Source: Gammaproteobacteria bacterium
GTDB lineage: Bacteria; Pseudomonadota; Gammaproteobacteria; Steroidobacterales; Steroidobacteraceae
DNA length: 64,000 nucleotides
Direction of reading: 5' to 3'
Assembly: GCA_021323735.1 (NCBI GenBank)
Contig: JAJPKM010000036.1
Coordinates: 62,001 to 126,000, forward strand
Each line of letters opens with the position of its first letter. Position 1 is the stretch's first letter. Positions 24,423-32,780 of this stretch are shown here, piece after piece. A model generated the notes under the pieces. The model made no database searches, was not told where the DNA came from, and saw only the letters and a list, made by a program, of their open reading frames with translations. The translations under genes and the position numbers were made by a program.

Positions 24423-26113
24423 ATCTAATGTGTCAACACGAGCACTACCGCTTCTCCGCATGCCTACTTATAGGACTGGCGATGTTTTCCATTCGTCAAT
24501 CAATTTCTCATGATTTTGATTCGGGCAAGCGCTATGTAGCTCAGACAAATGCGCTTCGCGGATCGGTCGACACCATTGTTGTTATTTATTTGACGGGGCA
24601 CAGCTTCGACAATATTTTCGGCCAATTTCCGGGTGCTTCCGGTCTTAAGGAAATTACCGGTGCGGATGGAAAGCCAAACGAGAGATATGTCCTTCAGGTT
24701 GATCGCGATGGTGGTGCGTTGGCGCAATTGCCACCAGCGTGGGGAGGAGTGACTTCTCGAGGCATAACGCCGGTGGTTACGCAGCAAGCGAGTGTCGGGC
24801 TCCCGAATGCACCATTTGATCTGGAGGCGGCGTTCCTGCCGACGCGATTGGATGGAAGAATAGCCGTGCGAGACTCCTGGGCTCGGTTTTTTGAAAACCA
24901 GATGCAGATCAATCAGGGGAAAATGGACGGATTTGTCGCTTGGAGCGATGCCGGCGCGATGGTGATGAGCCATGTTGATTATTCAATTTCGGGTCTTGGG
25001 AAAATCGCATCGGAATTTACCATCGAGGACAACTATTTTCAGGGCACTTTCGGCGGTGATTTTCTGAACTATCAATACGCCGTGTGCGCCTGCGCACCAA
25101 TCTATCCAAACGCTGACTTAAGTCCCGCAAAGCCGTCAATTGCGGTCCTTGAACAGGATTCGGGGGGGAAGTATTTGCCGCGTCTTGTATCTTCGGCGGG
25201 GAAGCCTGACTCGGCGCTAGATGAGCCACCGCGCTTCGCGCTTAATGGCAATATTGCTCCGGTCAATTATTTTGACGATGGGCTGTTTCACGCTGTGAAC
25301 ACAATGCAGCCTCCCTATCAGCCGAGCGGCAATCGCCCATCCGCATTCGAGAAAGATGCTTTGCTCTACGCTGATCCGTTGTCCTCAACTACGCTTCCGC
25401 CCCAAACAGCACCGACTATTGCCGATAGGTTGGATGCCAAGAATATCAATTGGGCGTGGTACGCGGGCGCTTGGAATCAGGCCGTAGCCGATGGACGTCG
25501 TCCTGCGTCTGAGCGCCGAACAGCTATTTATTCGCCCCTAGTCGCCGACGGCTCTCCTGACTTTCAACCACACCATCAGCCCTTCAACTACTTTAGCAGG
25601 TTTGATCCATCGCACCATGCGGAGCAACGTAAACAGAACTTAAAGGATTGGGAAGATTTCAAGCATGATATCGACTCGGGAACTTTGCCAAGAGTCTCGT
25701 TCTACGTGCCGCAGGGGAACCTGAATCAGCATCCGGGCTATACTAATTTGGCTGCAGGGGACGAGCACGTTTCGTATGTCATCGACAGGTTGCGATCCAG
25801 TAAACAGTGGAATCACATGGTAATAGTCATTGCATACAATGCATTCGGCGGGTCATGGGACCATGTTGCTCCACCAAGTGCCGACAATCTGGGTCCTGGG
25901 ACGCGCGTGCCGGCGATCGTGATTTCGCCGTTTTCCCGTAAAGGACTAGTGGACCACACACCGAACGACAGCGGTTCAGTTCTCAGATTTATAAGCAGGC
26001 GCTTCGAGTTGGATCCGCTACAGGGTCTGATAGAACGAAATAAGGCCTTGGTCTCCCGAGGCAACAAGCCCTTCGGTGATCTCACTTCAGCCCTTGAATT
26101 CCCTAAGCGCTGA
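24419..26113 (+). CDS. AcpA/phospholipase C-like phosphoesterase with degenerate active site
   Basis: A 564-residue secreted protein (GTG start overlapping the previous stop, or ATG at 24428), closely similar over its whole length to the phosphoesterase at 45108. The residues that hold the metal in this family are changed. VVIYAENRAFDS in the paralogue is [12 protein letters not shown] here, losing the Glu-Asn pair. VITYDEFGGSWDH is [13 protein letters not shown], losing Asp and Glu. The remaining frame ([33 protein letters not shown]) is well kept. So it is probably a secreted non-catalytic binder or has a new activity. It is the last gene of the lipase-protease set in the mobile element. 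Confidence 0.85.
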   Translation: MNLMCQHEHYRFSACLLIGLAMFSIRQSISHDFDSGKRYVAQTNALRGSVDTIVVIYLTGHSFDNIFGQFPGASGLKEITGADGKPNERYVLQVDRDGGALAQLPPAWGGVTSRGITPVVTQQASVGLPNAPFDLEAAFLPTRLDGRIAVRDSWARFFENQMQINQGKMDGFVAWSDAGAMVMSHVDYSISGLGKIASEFTIEDNYFQGTFGGDFLNYQYAVCACAPIYPNADLSPAKPSIAVLEQDSGGKYLPRLVSSAGKPDSALDEPPRFALNGNIAPVNYFDDGLFHAVNTMQPPYQPSGNRPSAFEKDALLYADPLSSTTLPPQTAPTIADRLDAKNINWAWYAGAWNQAVADGRRPASERRTAIYSPLVADGSPDFQPHHQPFNYFSRFDPSHHAEQRKQNLKDWEDFKHDIDSGTLPRVSFYVPQGNLNQHPGYTNLAAGDEHVSYVIDRLRSSKQWNHMVIVIAYNAFGGSWDHVAPPSADNLGPGTRVPAIVISPFSRKGLVDHTPNDSGSVLRFISRRFELDPLQGLIERNKALVSRGNKPFGDLTSALEFPKR

Positions 26114-26227
26114 AATTCCACAGATTGCTAGCCGGAGTTCATAATATCCGCGACCGAAACGCAATGAGGCTCCGACCTAGTTAGCGGGAATTCCGTCCCT
26201 CATCGCCCCTATTCGCCTCTCAGCCGC

Positions 26228-26980
26228 CTAAATGATGACTGAACCCGGATCAACAGGGCATGCAAAGACCACTCTTTCCACATCGATGGCTCTCCACGCA
26301 TGTTGAGCGCCGTCCCAGTCAGTCCATTTCGCTCCATTTACGTTTAGTGTCTGAGCAGCTCTGAAGCATATCCGGCACCACTGATCAAATCCTTGAGCGC
26401 CAGCTCCAATACTTGTTAATGCCGAATGAGTCGAGTTGGACAGTTTTCCCGCCACGACGCTATCAAGTACTCCGCAATGCTCGGGATCTAAGAACGCGAC
26501 AACTTTACTGGCAAACGACCAGCCTATGTATGCAATTGATCGTATGGCCGAAATGGCACTCGCAAAATCCGATGCCGCGAGGTAACCCCGCGCCGTCGCA
26601 ATAGCAATGGCGATATCTTGAGCTGAAGTGGGCGCCGCACCGCCCGACTTTCCAGTAAATATCCAGCCGGCACGTGCTTTGGCATAACCATTAACAGATC
26701 CGAATTGATCAGCGAAATTCCCCCAATAAATAACGGAAACTAGGCCGTCAACGTTGGCATCGGGGTGGCCAGAAGTTAAAAGGTCCTCATGGTACGTATC
26801 CAAATTCATTGAAGAATAGCCAACACCAGCGTGGAGCCATCCATCTGCGGGATCCTGTCGAAGGTACTCGCGGCCATTCCACGTCGCGATAAGCGCGGTG
26901 GAATGTTGATATGTTCGCACTAGTCGCGCCGGCGGGTATGCATACACATTCCTCAGCCGGATGCATTCCATAATGTTCAT
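26228..26980 (-). CDS. Hypothetical protein with an OGG-like helix-hairpin-helix segment
   Basis: A 250-residue soluble protein. The central part IAYIGWSFASKVVAFLDPEH followed by CGVLDSVVAGKL resembles the helix-hairpin-helix region of proteins annotated as having an 8-oxoguanine DNA glycosylase (OGG) fold. There is no clear catalytic Lys-Asp pair that I can place. The N-terminal part is beta-rich (VYAYPPARLVRTYQHST). It stands beside another orphan gene and the integrase, a position where phage-defence genes are common, but that role is only a guess. Confidence 0.5.
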   Translation of the reverse strand: MNIMECIRLRNVYAYPPARLVRTYQHSTALIATWNGREYLRQDPADGWLHAGVGYSSMNLDTYHEDLLTSGHPDANVDGLVSVIYWGNFADQFGSVNGYAKARAGWIFTGKSGGAAPTSAQDIAIAIATARGYLAASDFASAISAIRSIAYIGWSFASKVVAFLDPEHCGVLDSVVAGKLSNSTHSALTSIGAGAQGFDQWCRICFRAAQTLNVNGAKWTDWDGAQHAWRAIDVERVVFACPVDPGSVII

Positions 26981-27085
26981 AATTTAAATATGGACATTTG
27001 TCTTGATGTGTCACGCCGTCGCGACTCGGCTACGGGCTTGCCCGGCCGCTGCCGCTCCCATGTCGTCGCGTCAAGGCGTCTTCGT

Positions 27086-27607
27086 CTAGCGGCACGATAG
27101 CGCTTCCGCCACGTGTGGATAGTAGGGCAATCGGTCAATTCCGCATCGATCGTACGCGCCCGGCGGTCGAACAGACCGAAAGTCCTCGTTGTCGAGTCTA
27201 TCGTTCTCTCCCTTAGTTATCGACGTAACTTTCAGCCTGTGAAGATAGGCGGCTAGACTCTGGTGCTCTAATCCGACGTCATATCGTACAAGGTCACGAT
27301 AAAATGACGCCGGCGGATCGTGCTCTTCCCACAGATCCTTCTCGACACCGCCCCTGCGCAGATGATCGAGGGCCTCCAGTGATACGAAATGCTGTGCCAT
27401 TGGCGGCTTCCACTTCCGCATGGCGTGATCCACTAAGGGACCAGAATAAGACAAGTGAAAGACCTTACCTTGGATGGCCGTTCGCATAGCCATCAGCGCG
27501 TGAGCCAACGCATACACGTCCCCATCCGGGAGATTGATTATTTCCCGCTGCTCAAGGCCGGCCCATTTGGTCCAGGCTTTTTCAAATTGAGAATCTATCT
27601 CATCCAT
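27086..27607 (-). CDS. Hypothetical protein near the integrase
   Basis: A 173-residue soluble protein without recognised domains. It is mostly helical and acidic at the start (MDEIDSQFEKAWTKWAG), with LPDGDVYALAHALMAMRTA in the middle and a basic, Pro-rich end (RPPGAYDRCGIDRLPYYP). It lies between the OGG-like gene and the integrase on the same strand. Composition is GC-richer than the RiPP genes, closer to the integrase. It may be part of the element's own end module. Confidence 0.45.
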   Translation of the reverse strand: MDEIDSQFEKAWTKWAGLEQREIINLPDGDVYALAHALMAMRTAIQGKVFHLSYSGPLVDHAMRKWKPPMAQHFVSLEALDHLRRGGVEKDLWEEHDPPASFYRDLVRYDVGLEHQSLAAYLHRLKVTSITKGENDRLDNEDFRSVRPPGAYDRCGIDRLPYYPHVAEALSCR

Positions 27608-27864
27608 GACACCGTTGCCTACTGGTCAGATCGACGACTAAGGCGGCTCAGCCTAAGAGAGCTATCGCTAAGAAGCTGGACACCGATCACACACAGTGAG
27701 GCGGCCTACCTCTCAGTGATGCAGCGCCACTGCATTGTACCGCTAGTTCGCAGATCGGAATCGGCCTTCCACGACCGGCAGGTCGAAATCGGCCAGTCAT
27801 CGCTACCGTCACCGTCAGCTTCTTCAGCGATGAGAGGTCCGCAAGCTTTTGGGCCTGAAAGGCC
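27608..27864. other. Spacer between integrase and hypothetical gene
   Basis: About 257 bases without a supportable gene. Frames that cross it are antisense shadows or lack start signals. No repeats or hairpins were noticed. Confidence 0.35.
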
Positions 27865-29400
27865 TCACGCGGCGTTATCAACAGAAGATGCCGATGGCGT
27901 TGCTCCTCTAATCCTAAGCCACTCGGGCAGCCCCTTGGGCGCCTCTTGCAACGGGACTGGCTCGACAGCTTGTCCTGCCTCGGTTCGCTGCCAGTAGCCG
28001 CGTCCCGGAATAGGTACCGCGGCGCGGTGACAGAGCTTTGCAAGTGCCACGTCTGATACCCCCAGGCGCGCAGCGATTTCGCTGACCGGCGATGTCCACA
28101 CCAGACGGTAAAGATCGTCGCGCCGGAAGTAATGCCGATAGAGCGCGCGGCTATTCTCGGTCGCTACAATTGTGGTGCCATCGACCGGCAACAGCGTGTT
28201 GGCCGAGAGGCCGGACGGCCCAGTGGGCTTACGCAAATGAGACGGTGTGAGTGCTAGCACGCGGTTGCCATGGCCGGTCAGGGCCTCCCTCCGCTGTTTG
28301 GTTTGGAAATAAGCGTAGCCGGCCGTGGTCTTGGGATCGCGATGGTTCAGTACATCGCCGATCAGGTGCAATGATTGCCCGTCTTGGGCCAGCCAGGAAC
28401 CGACCGTGCGCCGCAGATCATGAATCCGCAGGTTCACCAATCCGGCGCGCTTGAGCGTCCGCTTTAGGGGCTCTCCGAGGCTGCGCAGATATTGCCCGCA
28501 GAGCTTGCCGCAGATGATGTACGGGTTATCGGAGGTCCGTGGAATGATCTTCAGCCGCTCCATGGCTGCCTCGCTGATCGGCGCCAGCAGCGGGTCGCCG
28601 TTCTTGGTCAGCCCGATGAAGAGCGTCCCCATGTCCCAGTCAATATCGTCCCATTTTGCTTTCAGCAGTTCCTTGCTACGGAGACCCATGAGCAATAGAA
28701 GCCAAATGCCGTGTCGAGCGTAGTCGTTATCTTCCTGTTCGAGTGCCTGTAAGAAACGCGGCATCTCCACTGTCGTGATGAATCGCTTGCGTGCTCTCTC
28801 GGGGAATCGGACGATGCCCGCAACGATATTTGGGTGATCCCTCGGCACAAGACCCGCGACCTTGCCCCAGTTGAACATCTTGCGGACTACTTTTAGGACA
28901 TCATTCGCCCCATAGGGGTGAGCGGCGCCGAGCTGCGAGTGAATGGCTTCGATGTCCGCGGTGACGAGACTCACCGCCAAACGTCCCGAAAGCTTCGAGA
29001 GGACATAGCGCTTTAGGTAAGATTGGTCATCCTTCCAGGTTTTCTTTTTCTTCTTTGCGTGATTCTCGACATACGCCTCGCAGAGCTCATCAATCGTCTT
29101 CAGTTGCCGATGAGCATCGATATTGGCCTGAGGGTCCTCTTGATTCGCCGCCTTGGCGAGGTAGGTCATTGCTTTTTTTCGGGCCTGATCGAGGCTCAGC
29201 GTATCGGCTCGGCCGAGGGTAGCGAGGCGCTTGCGCCGATTGACTCGGTACGCGCACACATACACACGCCGGCCGCTCGGGTGTACCCGGAGGCCGAACG
29301 ATTCCAGAGCCTGGTCCCAGTATACGCACTGACCTTTTTCCCCCGGTCCGCAGTACGGGACAGTGCGCACGATGTCTTGCCGTAATTTCAGCCGCGGCAT
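27865..29400 (-). CDS. int: Tyrosine recombinase (integrase) of the mobile element
   Basis: A 511-residue phage-type integrase. The N-terminal DUF4102-like arm-binding domain (FGLRVHPSGRRVYVCAYRV, LATLGRADTLSLDQARKKA) is followed by a SAM-like core-binding domain (about residues 105-200) and the catalytic domain. The catalytic domain shows RSKELLKAKWDDID (first Arg), RIHDLRRTVGSWLA (His-x-x-Arg), LIGDVLNHRDPKTT and the nucleophile in GYAYFQ. An unusual C-terminal tail of about 110 residues contains a helix-turn-helix-like block (PVSEIAARLGVSDVALAKLC, then PIPGRGYW). It reads away from the tRNA-Arg fragment 160 bases upstream, so that fragment is the probable attachment site. Confidence 0.92.
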   Translation of the reverse strand: MPRLKLRQDIVRTVPYCGPGEKGQCVYWDQALESFGLRVHPSGRRVYVCAYRVNRRKRLATLGRADTLSLDQARKKAMTYLAKAANQEDPQANIDAHRQLKTIDELCEAYVENHAKKKKKTWKDDQSYLKRYVLSKLSGRLAVSLVTADIEAIHSQLGAAHPYGANDVLKVVRKMFNWGKVAGLVPRDHPNIVAGIVRFPERARKRFITTVEMPRFLQALEQEDNDYARHGIWLLLLMGLRSKELLKAKWDDIDWDMGTLFIGLTKNGDPLLAPISEAAMERLKIIPRTSDNPYIICGKLCGQYLRSLGEPLKRTLKRAGLVNLRIHDLRRTVGSWLAQDGQSLHLIGDVLNHRDPKTTAGYAYFQTKQRREALTGHGNRVLALTPSHLRKPTGPSGLSANTLLPVDGTTIVATENSRALYRHYFRRDDLYRLVWTSPVSEIAARLGVSDVALAKLCHRAAVPIPGRGYWQRTEAGQAVEPVPLQEAPKGLPEWLRIRGATPSASSVDNAA

Positions 29401-29418
29401 GGCTTATCTCCTGCAAAA

Positions 29419-29558
29419 AGGAGTGACCAGGGAGTGACCAGAACACGTCGAAGGAGGGCAGGTTGTGACGGAAACGGGAGTAGTCTACGTTCTGCTAAGT
29501 CCTTGAAACACCGAGTCCGGCGCGTTCGGTAGTACATGGGCGCAATGATCCGCCCAAA
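29419..29558. repeat. Element-terminal repeat, copy A (integrase side)
   Basis: Upstream of the integrase is a tandem GAGTGACCAG repeat (29421-29440), then a diverged 110-base sequence ending GCAATGATCCGCC just before the tRNA fragment. The same order occurs in copy B at 32568-32705, and its last part again in copy C at 34288-34335. These probably mark ends of related integrative elements and may contain recombinase arm sites. Confidence 0.6.
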
Positions 29559-29603
29559 CTCCGAAGGCAGGGGTCACTGGTTCGAATCCAGTCGGGCGCG
29601 CCA
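29559..29603 (+). other. Attachment site: 3' half of tRNA-Arg(CCG)
   Basis: The 45 bases match the 3' part of a bacterial tRNA-Arg(CCG): anticodon loop CTCCGAA with anticodon CCG at 29561-29563, a GGCAG half stem, variable loop, a perfect T stem-loop (ACTGG, TTCGAAT, CCAGT at 29576-29592), acceptor strand CGGGCGC, discriminator G and CCA at 29601-29603. The 5' half is absent: the preceding bases cannot pair with the acceptor or anticodon stem. This is the usual product of integration into a tRNA gene, so the element lies to the left. Confidence 0.8.
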
Positions 29604-29933
29604 TTAAAATCAAGAAGTTACGTGCCTCGACGGGGCTGTATCCCTCCCTTTTTTGGTCACTCCGCGCGTCAACGTGTACTGGAGCGTCGCCCGGAACCAA
29701 AGCAATCGGTCAGCGTGGGAGCGCACTCGGCAGCGGCAAATTTCCCTGAATCAATACGGTGGCGACGAGGACCGATCCTGTTTGCACAGGATGGTGCAGA
29801 AGCTCGATGCCATCAGCAGCGGGGAAGGGCCCGTTTGGCTTTGCACTATTGTCCAACACGCAAAGCACCCCGACCCGTCTGCCCGATCCGGTGGCATACA
29901 TCGCGGTTTGTCCCAGAAACCGTACGCAATCCT
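29604..29933. other. Intergenic region right of the attachment site
   Basis: About 330 bases. Open frames cross it on both strands but none has both a ribosome-binding site and recognisable similarity. It should be the first chromosomal sequence to the right of the element. Confidence 0.35.
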
Positions 29934-30320
29934 TCATTTCCAGGGGGCCCTATCATCGTACTTGAGTTCGATGCGGATGCGCCGGAAGGAGAGGTCAGTA
30001 ATGCCGCCGGAGCTTGCGGGGTGCTCCTCGAGTTCCTCGCCAACGGTGGGTGAGCGTCGCAGCTCGTCCCGGCCCTGCGCCTGGAAATCCTTCTCCTCTG
30101 TCGCGCCTTTGAAGAGAGCATCCTGCAATGCGCGGCCCGCGAGGTTGCCTAAGCACTGGAGCACCACCAGTGTGTTCTTCACGTCCTCTGGCGCCACGAG
30201 CGACTTGCGCAGCTGATCACAAATGCGGAATTCATCGAATAGCTGATAAAGTTCGGCGCTAGCTCTCGACCAAGCTGTGGTACCCGTGGATAGCAACGCT
30301 CCCAAAGACAATGCCTTCAT
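29934..30320 (-). CDS. Hypothetical protein
   Basis: A 128-residue frame that looks coding: AELYQLFDEFRICDQLRKSL, then DVKNTLVVLQCLGNLAGRAL, a charged middle (GATEEKDFQAQGRDELRRS) and RRIRIELKYDDRAPWK at the end. It is helical and soluble apart from a weakly hydrophobic start. No family is recognised. Its 5' end overlaps the start of the divergent membrane-protein gene by about 44 bases, so the true start may be internal. It may also be a fragment. Confidence 0.4.
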   Translation of the reverse strand: MKALSLGALLSTGTTAWSRASAELYQLFDEFRICDQLRKSLVAPEDVKNTLVVLQCLGNLAGRALQDALFKGATEEKDFQAQGRDELRRSPTVGEELEEHPASSGGITDLSFRRIRIELKYDDRAPWK

Positions 30321-31091
30321 GCTCGGCGCGCTCGGGATGCTCGCCTATGCGGCTTCGATGATGACGCATGAGGCGTTGGGGCACGGCGGATTTTGTCTGT
30401 TCGCCGGCGGGCACAATGCGATGCTGACCGCGTGGGGAGAGCGCTGCAGTTTCCCGAATGCCCAACCGCCGGGAATCGAGGCGGCCGGCCCGGCATTGCA
30501 ATTCGCCGCCGGGTTGCTGACGTGGTGGACTTTGAGCCGGCTGTCCGTGAACGCAACCGTGCTGCGCTATCTGTTGTGGCTGTACATGGTTTTCAATTTA
30601 TTTGTTTCCTCAGGCTATGTGGCATTCGGCGGCGTCACCGACTTCGGCGATGCGGCGGCGATCATCGGCGGACTGAACCCGCACTGGCTGTGGCACGGGG
30701 GTCTGATCGTTCTCGGCGGGACGGCTTACTACCTGTCGATGCGAATCGCGGCGTCGGAGCTGAAGCGATTCGCCACCATTCCCGGGGGCAGCCGGCCGGT
30801 GTTCCGCCTCGTCGCAACTCCGTATCTCTCGGTCGGCGTCTTCGCCTGTTGCGCCGCTATGTTGAATCGGACCATGGCTACGGGGTGGTGATCGGTTTGG
30901 CGGCGGCATCATCGTTCGGTGCGGGTTTCGGCATGTTGCGTCTCCCGGACATCGGGCGTGGAATGCCGACGAAGGACTTGCTCCCTGAAGTGTATATCCG
31001 TTGGCGCGCAGGCTGGGCCCTCGCGGCGGTCGTGCTGATCGCAGCATTCCTCTGGGTGATCGGACCTGGGATCGAGCCGCGATCCGACTGA
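30277..31091 (+). pseudogene. Membrane protein broken by a frameshift
   Basis: The frame from a GTG at 30277 encodes a multi-helix membrane protein with a metal-site-like MMTHEALGHGGFCL in its first helix region, and it stops after 204 residues at MATGW. The next frame continues without a break in character from about 30885: GYGVVIGLAAASSFGAG, LPEVYIRWRAGW and a final helix AAVVLIAAFLWVIG, ending at 31091. Joined, they give a protein of about 270 residues with roughly seven helices. One indel near 30885 therefore explains the break, either a real mutation or a sequencing error. The HEALGH motif recalls M50-type metalloproteases but the family is not certain. Confidence 0.65.
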
Positions 31092-31125
31092 ACACCTGGC
31101 TCGATCCCGGCCGCCCGCTGCCGGG

Positions 31126-31170
31126 TCAGAAGCAATTACCTTCGACCTATTTCCCCTCTATGAGTCGGGG
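31126..31170. repeat. 45-bp direct repeat, left copy
   Basis: It reads as the 3' end of the peroxiredoxin gene (minus-strand codons for RKIPRLIEGK and stop) but is not attached to the rest of that gene. It differs from the right copy by one base (C for T at 31146). Confidence 0.85.
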
Positions 31171-31300
31171 GTGACGCCAGCGGCGTTGATTGTTGGGTCC
31201 TGCCGCACCCGTCTCAGATGGGCATTGAGTTGCCAGTGTGGCGGTCACGGCTTCTGACCTGAGGGGACGGTTCGCCGAAATTTCGGACTTCGATGGCTCA
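31171..31300. other. Short non-coding stretch inside the small insertion
   Basis: 130 bases between the left direct repeat and the stop of the DUF427 fusion gene. No gene or strong hairpin was seen. Confidence 0.3.
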
Positions 31301-32245
31301 CTAAGCAGCGCCGACCTCGATGGTATCGACCCGGTCCGGGTAAAATGCCAGGTAATCCTTGATCTCCACTACGGCGGCATAAGGAGTTTCGTAGGTCCAG
31401 ACCGCATTGACCGAGCGTTCCGCGCCGGCGGGAATGCTGTAGTAGGAGCACTCGCCTTTATAGGGGCAGTAGGTCTGGTGCGAAGTCCGTTGCAGTTGCG
31501 TCATGTCGACGTCTTTGCGCGGAATGTATAGCACCGGCGGGTAGGCCGCTTCCTTCAGGGTCAGGGCCTCACGGGTATCGGCAACGCGTTTGCCTTGCAC
31601 GGTGACCGTGACCCGGTCTTGCGTCGGGCTGATCGCGATTGGATGATCCGGACCCGGAAGTTTGATTGGCTTGCTGTTTGTTTTTCGGGCATGACCAAGC
31701 ACATTCTCCAGCGAGCGAACGGTTTGTGCGCCATATCGGGCCGCCAGCTTCCGCAAGAGGTTCAAATCGACAGGTTCGAGAGCGACTTCTAAAGCGATCT
31801 TCGCGTCCGCGATGTCTTGAGGGCCACCCGCAAACAACTTCATCGCGACGAAGTCTTCGAGACTAACGAATTTCAGGGGTTCTCCATCGAAGGCTACTTC
31901 GACGGATCTTGAAAAAGCCTCTGCATCGAAACCGCGTATGCCGACTAACAGGTCAACCTGATTGTCGAAGCCATCTTGTAGCGTGAGCACTGCTCCGATA
32001 GGATCCTCAAAATCGCCGCTACGAAGTTCTGTGCGGAAGCCGGCGCGGCGGAAGGATTGCTCGAGTCCAGAAAGGGCGGGTACGCCGATCGACAGTAGGG
32101 CGTCAGCGTCTCGGCTGGCGCGGATCGCTCCGTACACCGACGCCGCCATCGCTCCGACAACTGCGTAGTCGACTTTCTCCTTACCGAGAATCTGAACGAC
32201 GTCCAGCAGTAGCAGCGTGGACTCCCCGCTCGCGCTGGTCCGCAT
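31301..32245 (-). CDS. Nucleotidyltransferase fused to a DUF427 domain
   Basis: A 314-residue fusion. Residues 1-185 look like a minimal nucleotidyltransferase of the AbiEii/MNT kind: VVGAMAASVYGAIRASRDAD holds the conserved Gly and Asp residues of the active site, and QVDLLVGIRG and FVSLEDFVAMKLFAGG follow. Residues from about 195 are a complete DUF427 domain: IKLPGPDHPIAISPTQDRV, VLYIPRKDVDMTQLQRT, HQTYCPYKGECSYYSI and WTYETPYAAVVEIKDYLAFY. DUF427 normally stands alone at about 95-120 residues. The gene overlaps its small upstream partner (TGATG), so the two are coupled. A toxin-like transferase with an unknown second module is one reading. A chance fusion during integration is another. Confidence 0.75.
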   Translation of the reverse strand: MRTSASGESTLLLLDVVQILGKEKVDYAVVGAMAASVYGAIRASRDADALLSIGVPALSGLEQSFRRAGFRTELRSGDFEDPIGAVLTLQDGFDNQVDLLVGIRGFDAEAFSRSVEVAFDGEPLKFVSLEDFVAMKLFAGGPQDIADAKIALEVALEPVDLNLLRKLAARYGAQTVRSLENVLGHARKTNSKPIKLPGPDHPIAISPTQDRVTVTVQGKRVADTREALTLKEAAYPPVLYIPRKDVDMTQLQRTSHQTYCPYKGECSYYSIPAGAERSVNAVWTYETPYAAVVEIKDYLAFYPDRVDTIEVGAA

Positions 32246-32427
32246 CAGCCGGCGACTCGTGTCTTTGCACGCACACGTTTGCCAGCCTCGGCCAGCCCGG
32301 TCACGAGCTTGCTGTGTCTAACGAAGGTGCGCAGCCGCTCTTCGCGCGTCTGGCGCTTTGCTGCCTCGACGAGCGTCTTGCGGCTGTGGTCGGCGAGTTT
32401 GGATTTCACGGTACCGCCATTGTACAT
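32245..32427 (-). CDS. Small basic protein, possible antitoxin of the nucleotidyltransferase
   Basis: A 60-residue, Lys/Arg-rich helical protein (SKLADHSRKTLVEAAKRQT, RTFVRHSKLVTGLAEAGKR). Its stop overlaps the start of the nucleotidyltransferase fusion gene (TGATG), giving translational coupling. Small genes ahead of AbiEii/MNT-type transferases are often antitoxins or substrate-binding partners (HEPN or MntA-like systems), but no such domain is recognisable here. Confidence 0.5.
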   Translation of the reverse strand: MYNGGTVKSKLADHSRKTLVEAAKRQTREERLRTFVRHSKLVTGLAEAGKRVRAKTRVAG

Positions 32428-32567
32428 CGCAGACCTAGAAGCTCAGATCGGGGTCCGCGCAGGCCCGCCATCGGCAGTTCAATCGCGGTACTCCGCCCGC
32501 GTCAACCTCAACCTGCGACAGGTCATGGATGTCCCAACCGCACTGACTTTACCACTTCATCACCGCT

Positions 32568-32705
32568 GGAGTGACCAGGGAGTGACCAGGAAATCTCAAA
32601 AGACGGCAGGTGTGGCGAGACCGTAAGTTACCCCAGCATCCATAAGTCATTGAAATACCACACCGGATTGTCTTGGAGTACGCAAGCGAAATGATCCGCC
32701 GGATA
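32568..32705. repeat. Element-terminal repeat, copy B
   Basis: A tandem GAGTGACCAGG at 32569-32590 is followed by GGCAGGTGTGGCG, CATAAGTCATTGAAATACC and GTCTTGGAGTACGCAAGCG, then AAATGATCCGCC. It aligns with the integrase-proximal sequence 29419-29558 but has no integrase beside it. Confidence 0.65.
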
Positions 32706-32735
32706 GCACTCATTCCGCTGCATACGCTTCCCCGC

Positions 32736-32780
32736 TCAGAAGCAATTACCTTCGATCTATTTCCCCTCTATGAGTCGGGG
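32736..32780. repeat. 45-bp direct repeat, right copy
   Basis: This copy contains the final codons and the 3' flank of the peroxiredoxin gene and is therefore the original. Insertion at this point kept the gene intact, as integrases that use gene 3' ends usually do. Confidence 0.85.

Larger units (their letters stand above)
1..29603. mobile_element. Right part of an integrative (probably conjugative) element
   Basis: The segment starts inside a trb-type conjugation operon and ends at a tRNA-Arg 3' fragment beside a tyrosine recombinase. Between these lie a RiPP locus and secreted-protein genes that are visibly richer in A+T than the GC-rich genes from about 35 kb onward. The backbone order trbI, DUF2274 gene, lysR is familiar from Tn4371-like elements. 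The left end, with the expected intact tRNA-Arg(CCG) and the rest of trb, lies outside the window, so total length and mobility are unknown. The right boundary at 29603 is inferred from the tRNA fragment. Confidence 0.7.
31126..32780. mobile_element. 1.65 kb insertion bounded by 45-bp direct repeats
   Basis: Copies of a 45-base sequence (31126-31170 and 32736-32780) differ at one position. The right copy is the 3' end of the peroxiredoxin gene at 32757, so the left copy is a duplicate of it. Between them are a nucleotidyltransferase-DUF427 gene, its small upstream partner, and terminal repeat copy B, but no integrase. This is best read as an integrated element that has lost its recombinase. 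Confidence 0.6.

Noticed and set aside
29519-29603. A complete tRNA gene
   Set aside because: Only the 3' half from the anticodon loop is present; the preceding bases cannot form the acceptor, D or anticodon stems.
29485-29700. Minus-strand frame containing ARPTGFEPVTPAFG
   Set aside because: This is the translation of the reverse strand of the tRNA-Arg fragment and its flank, a known false gene.
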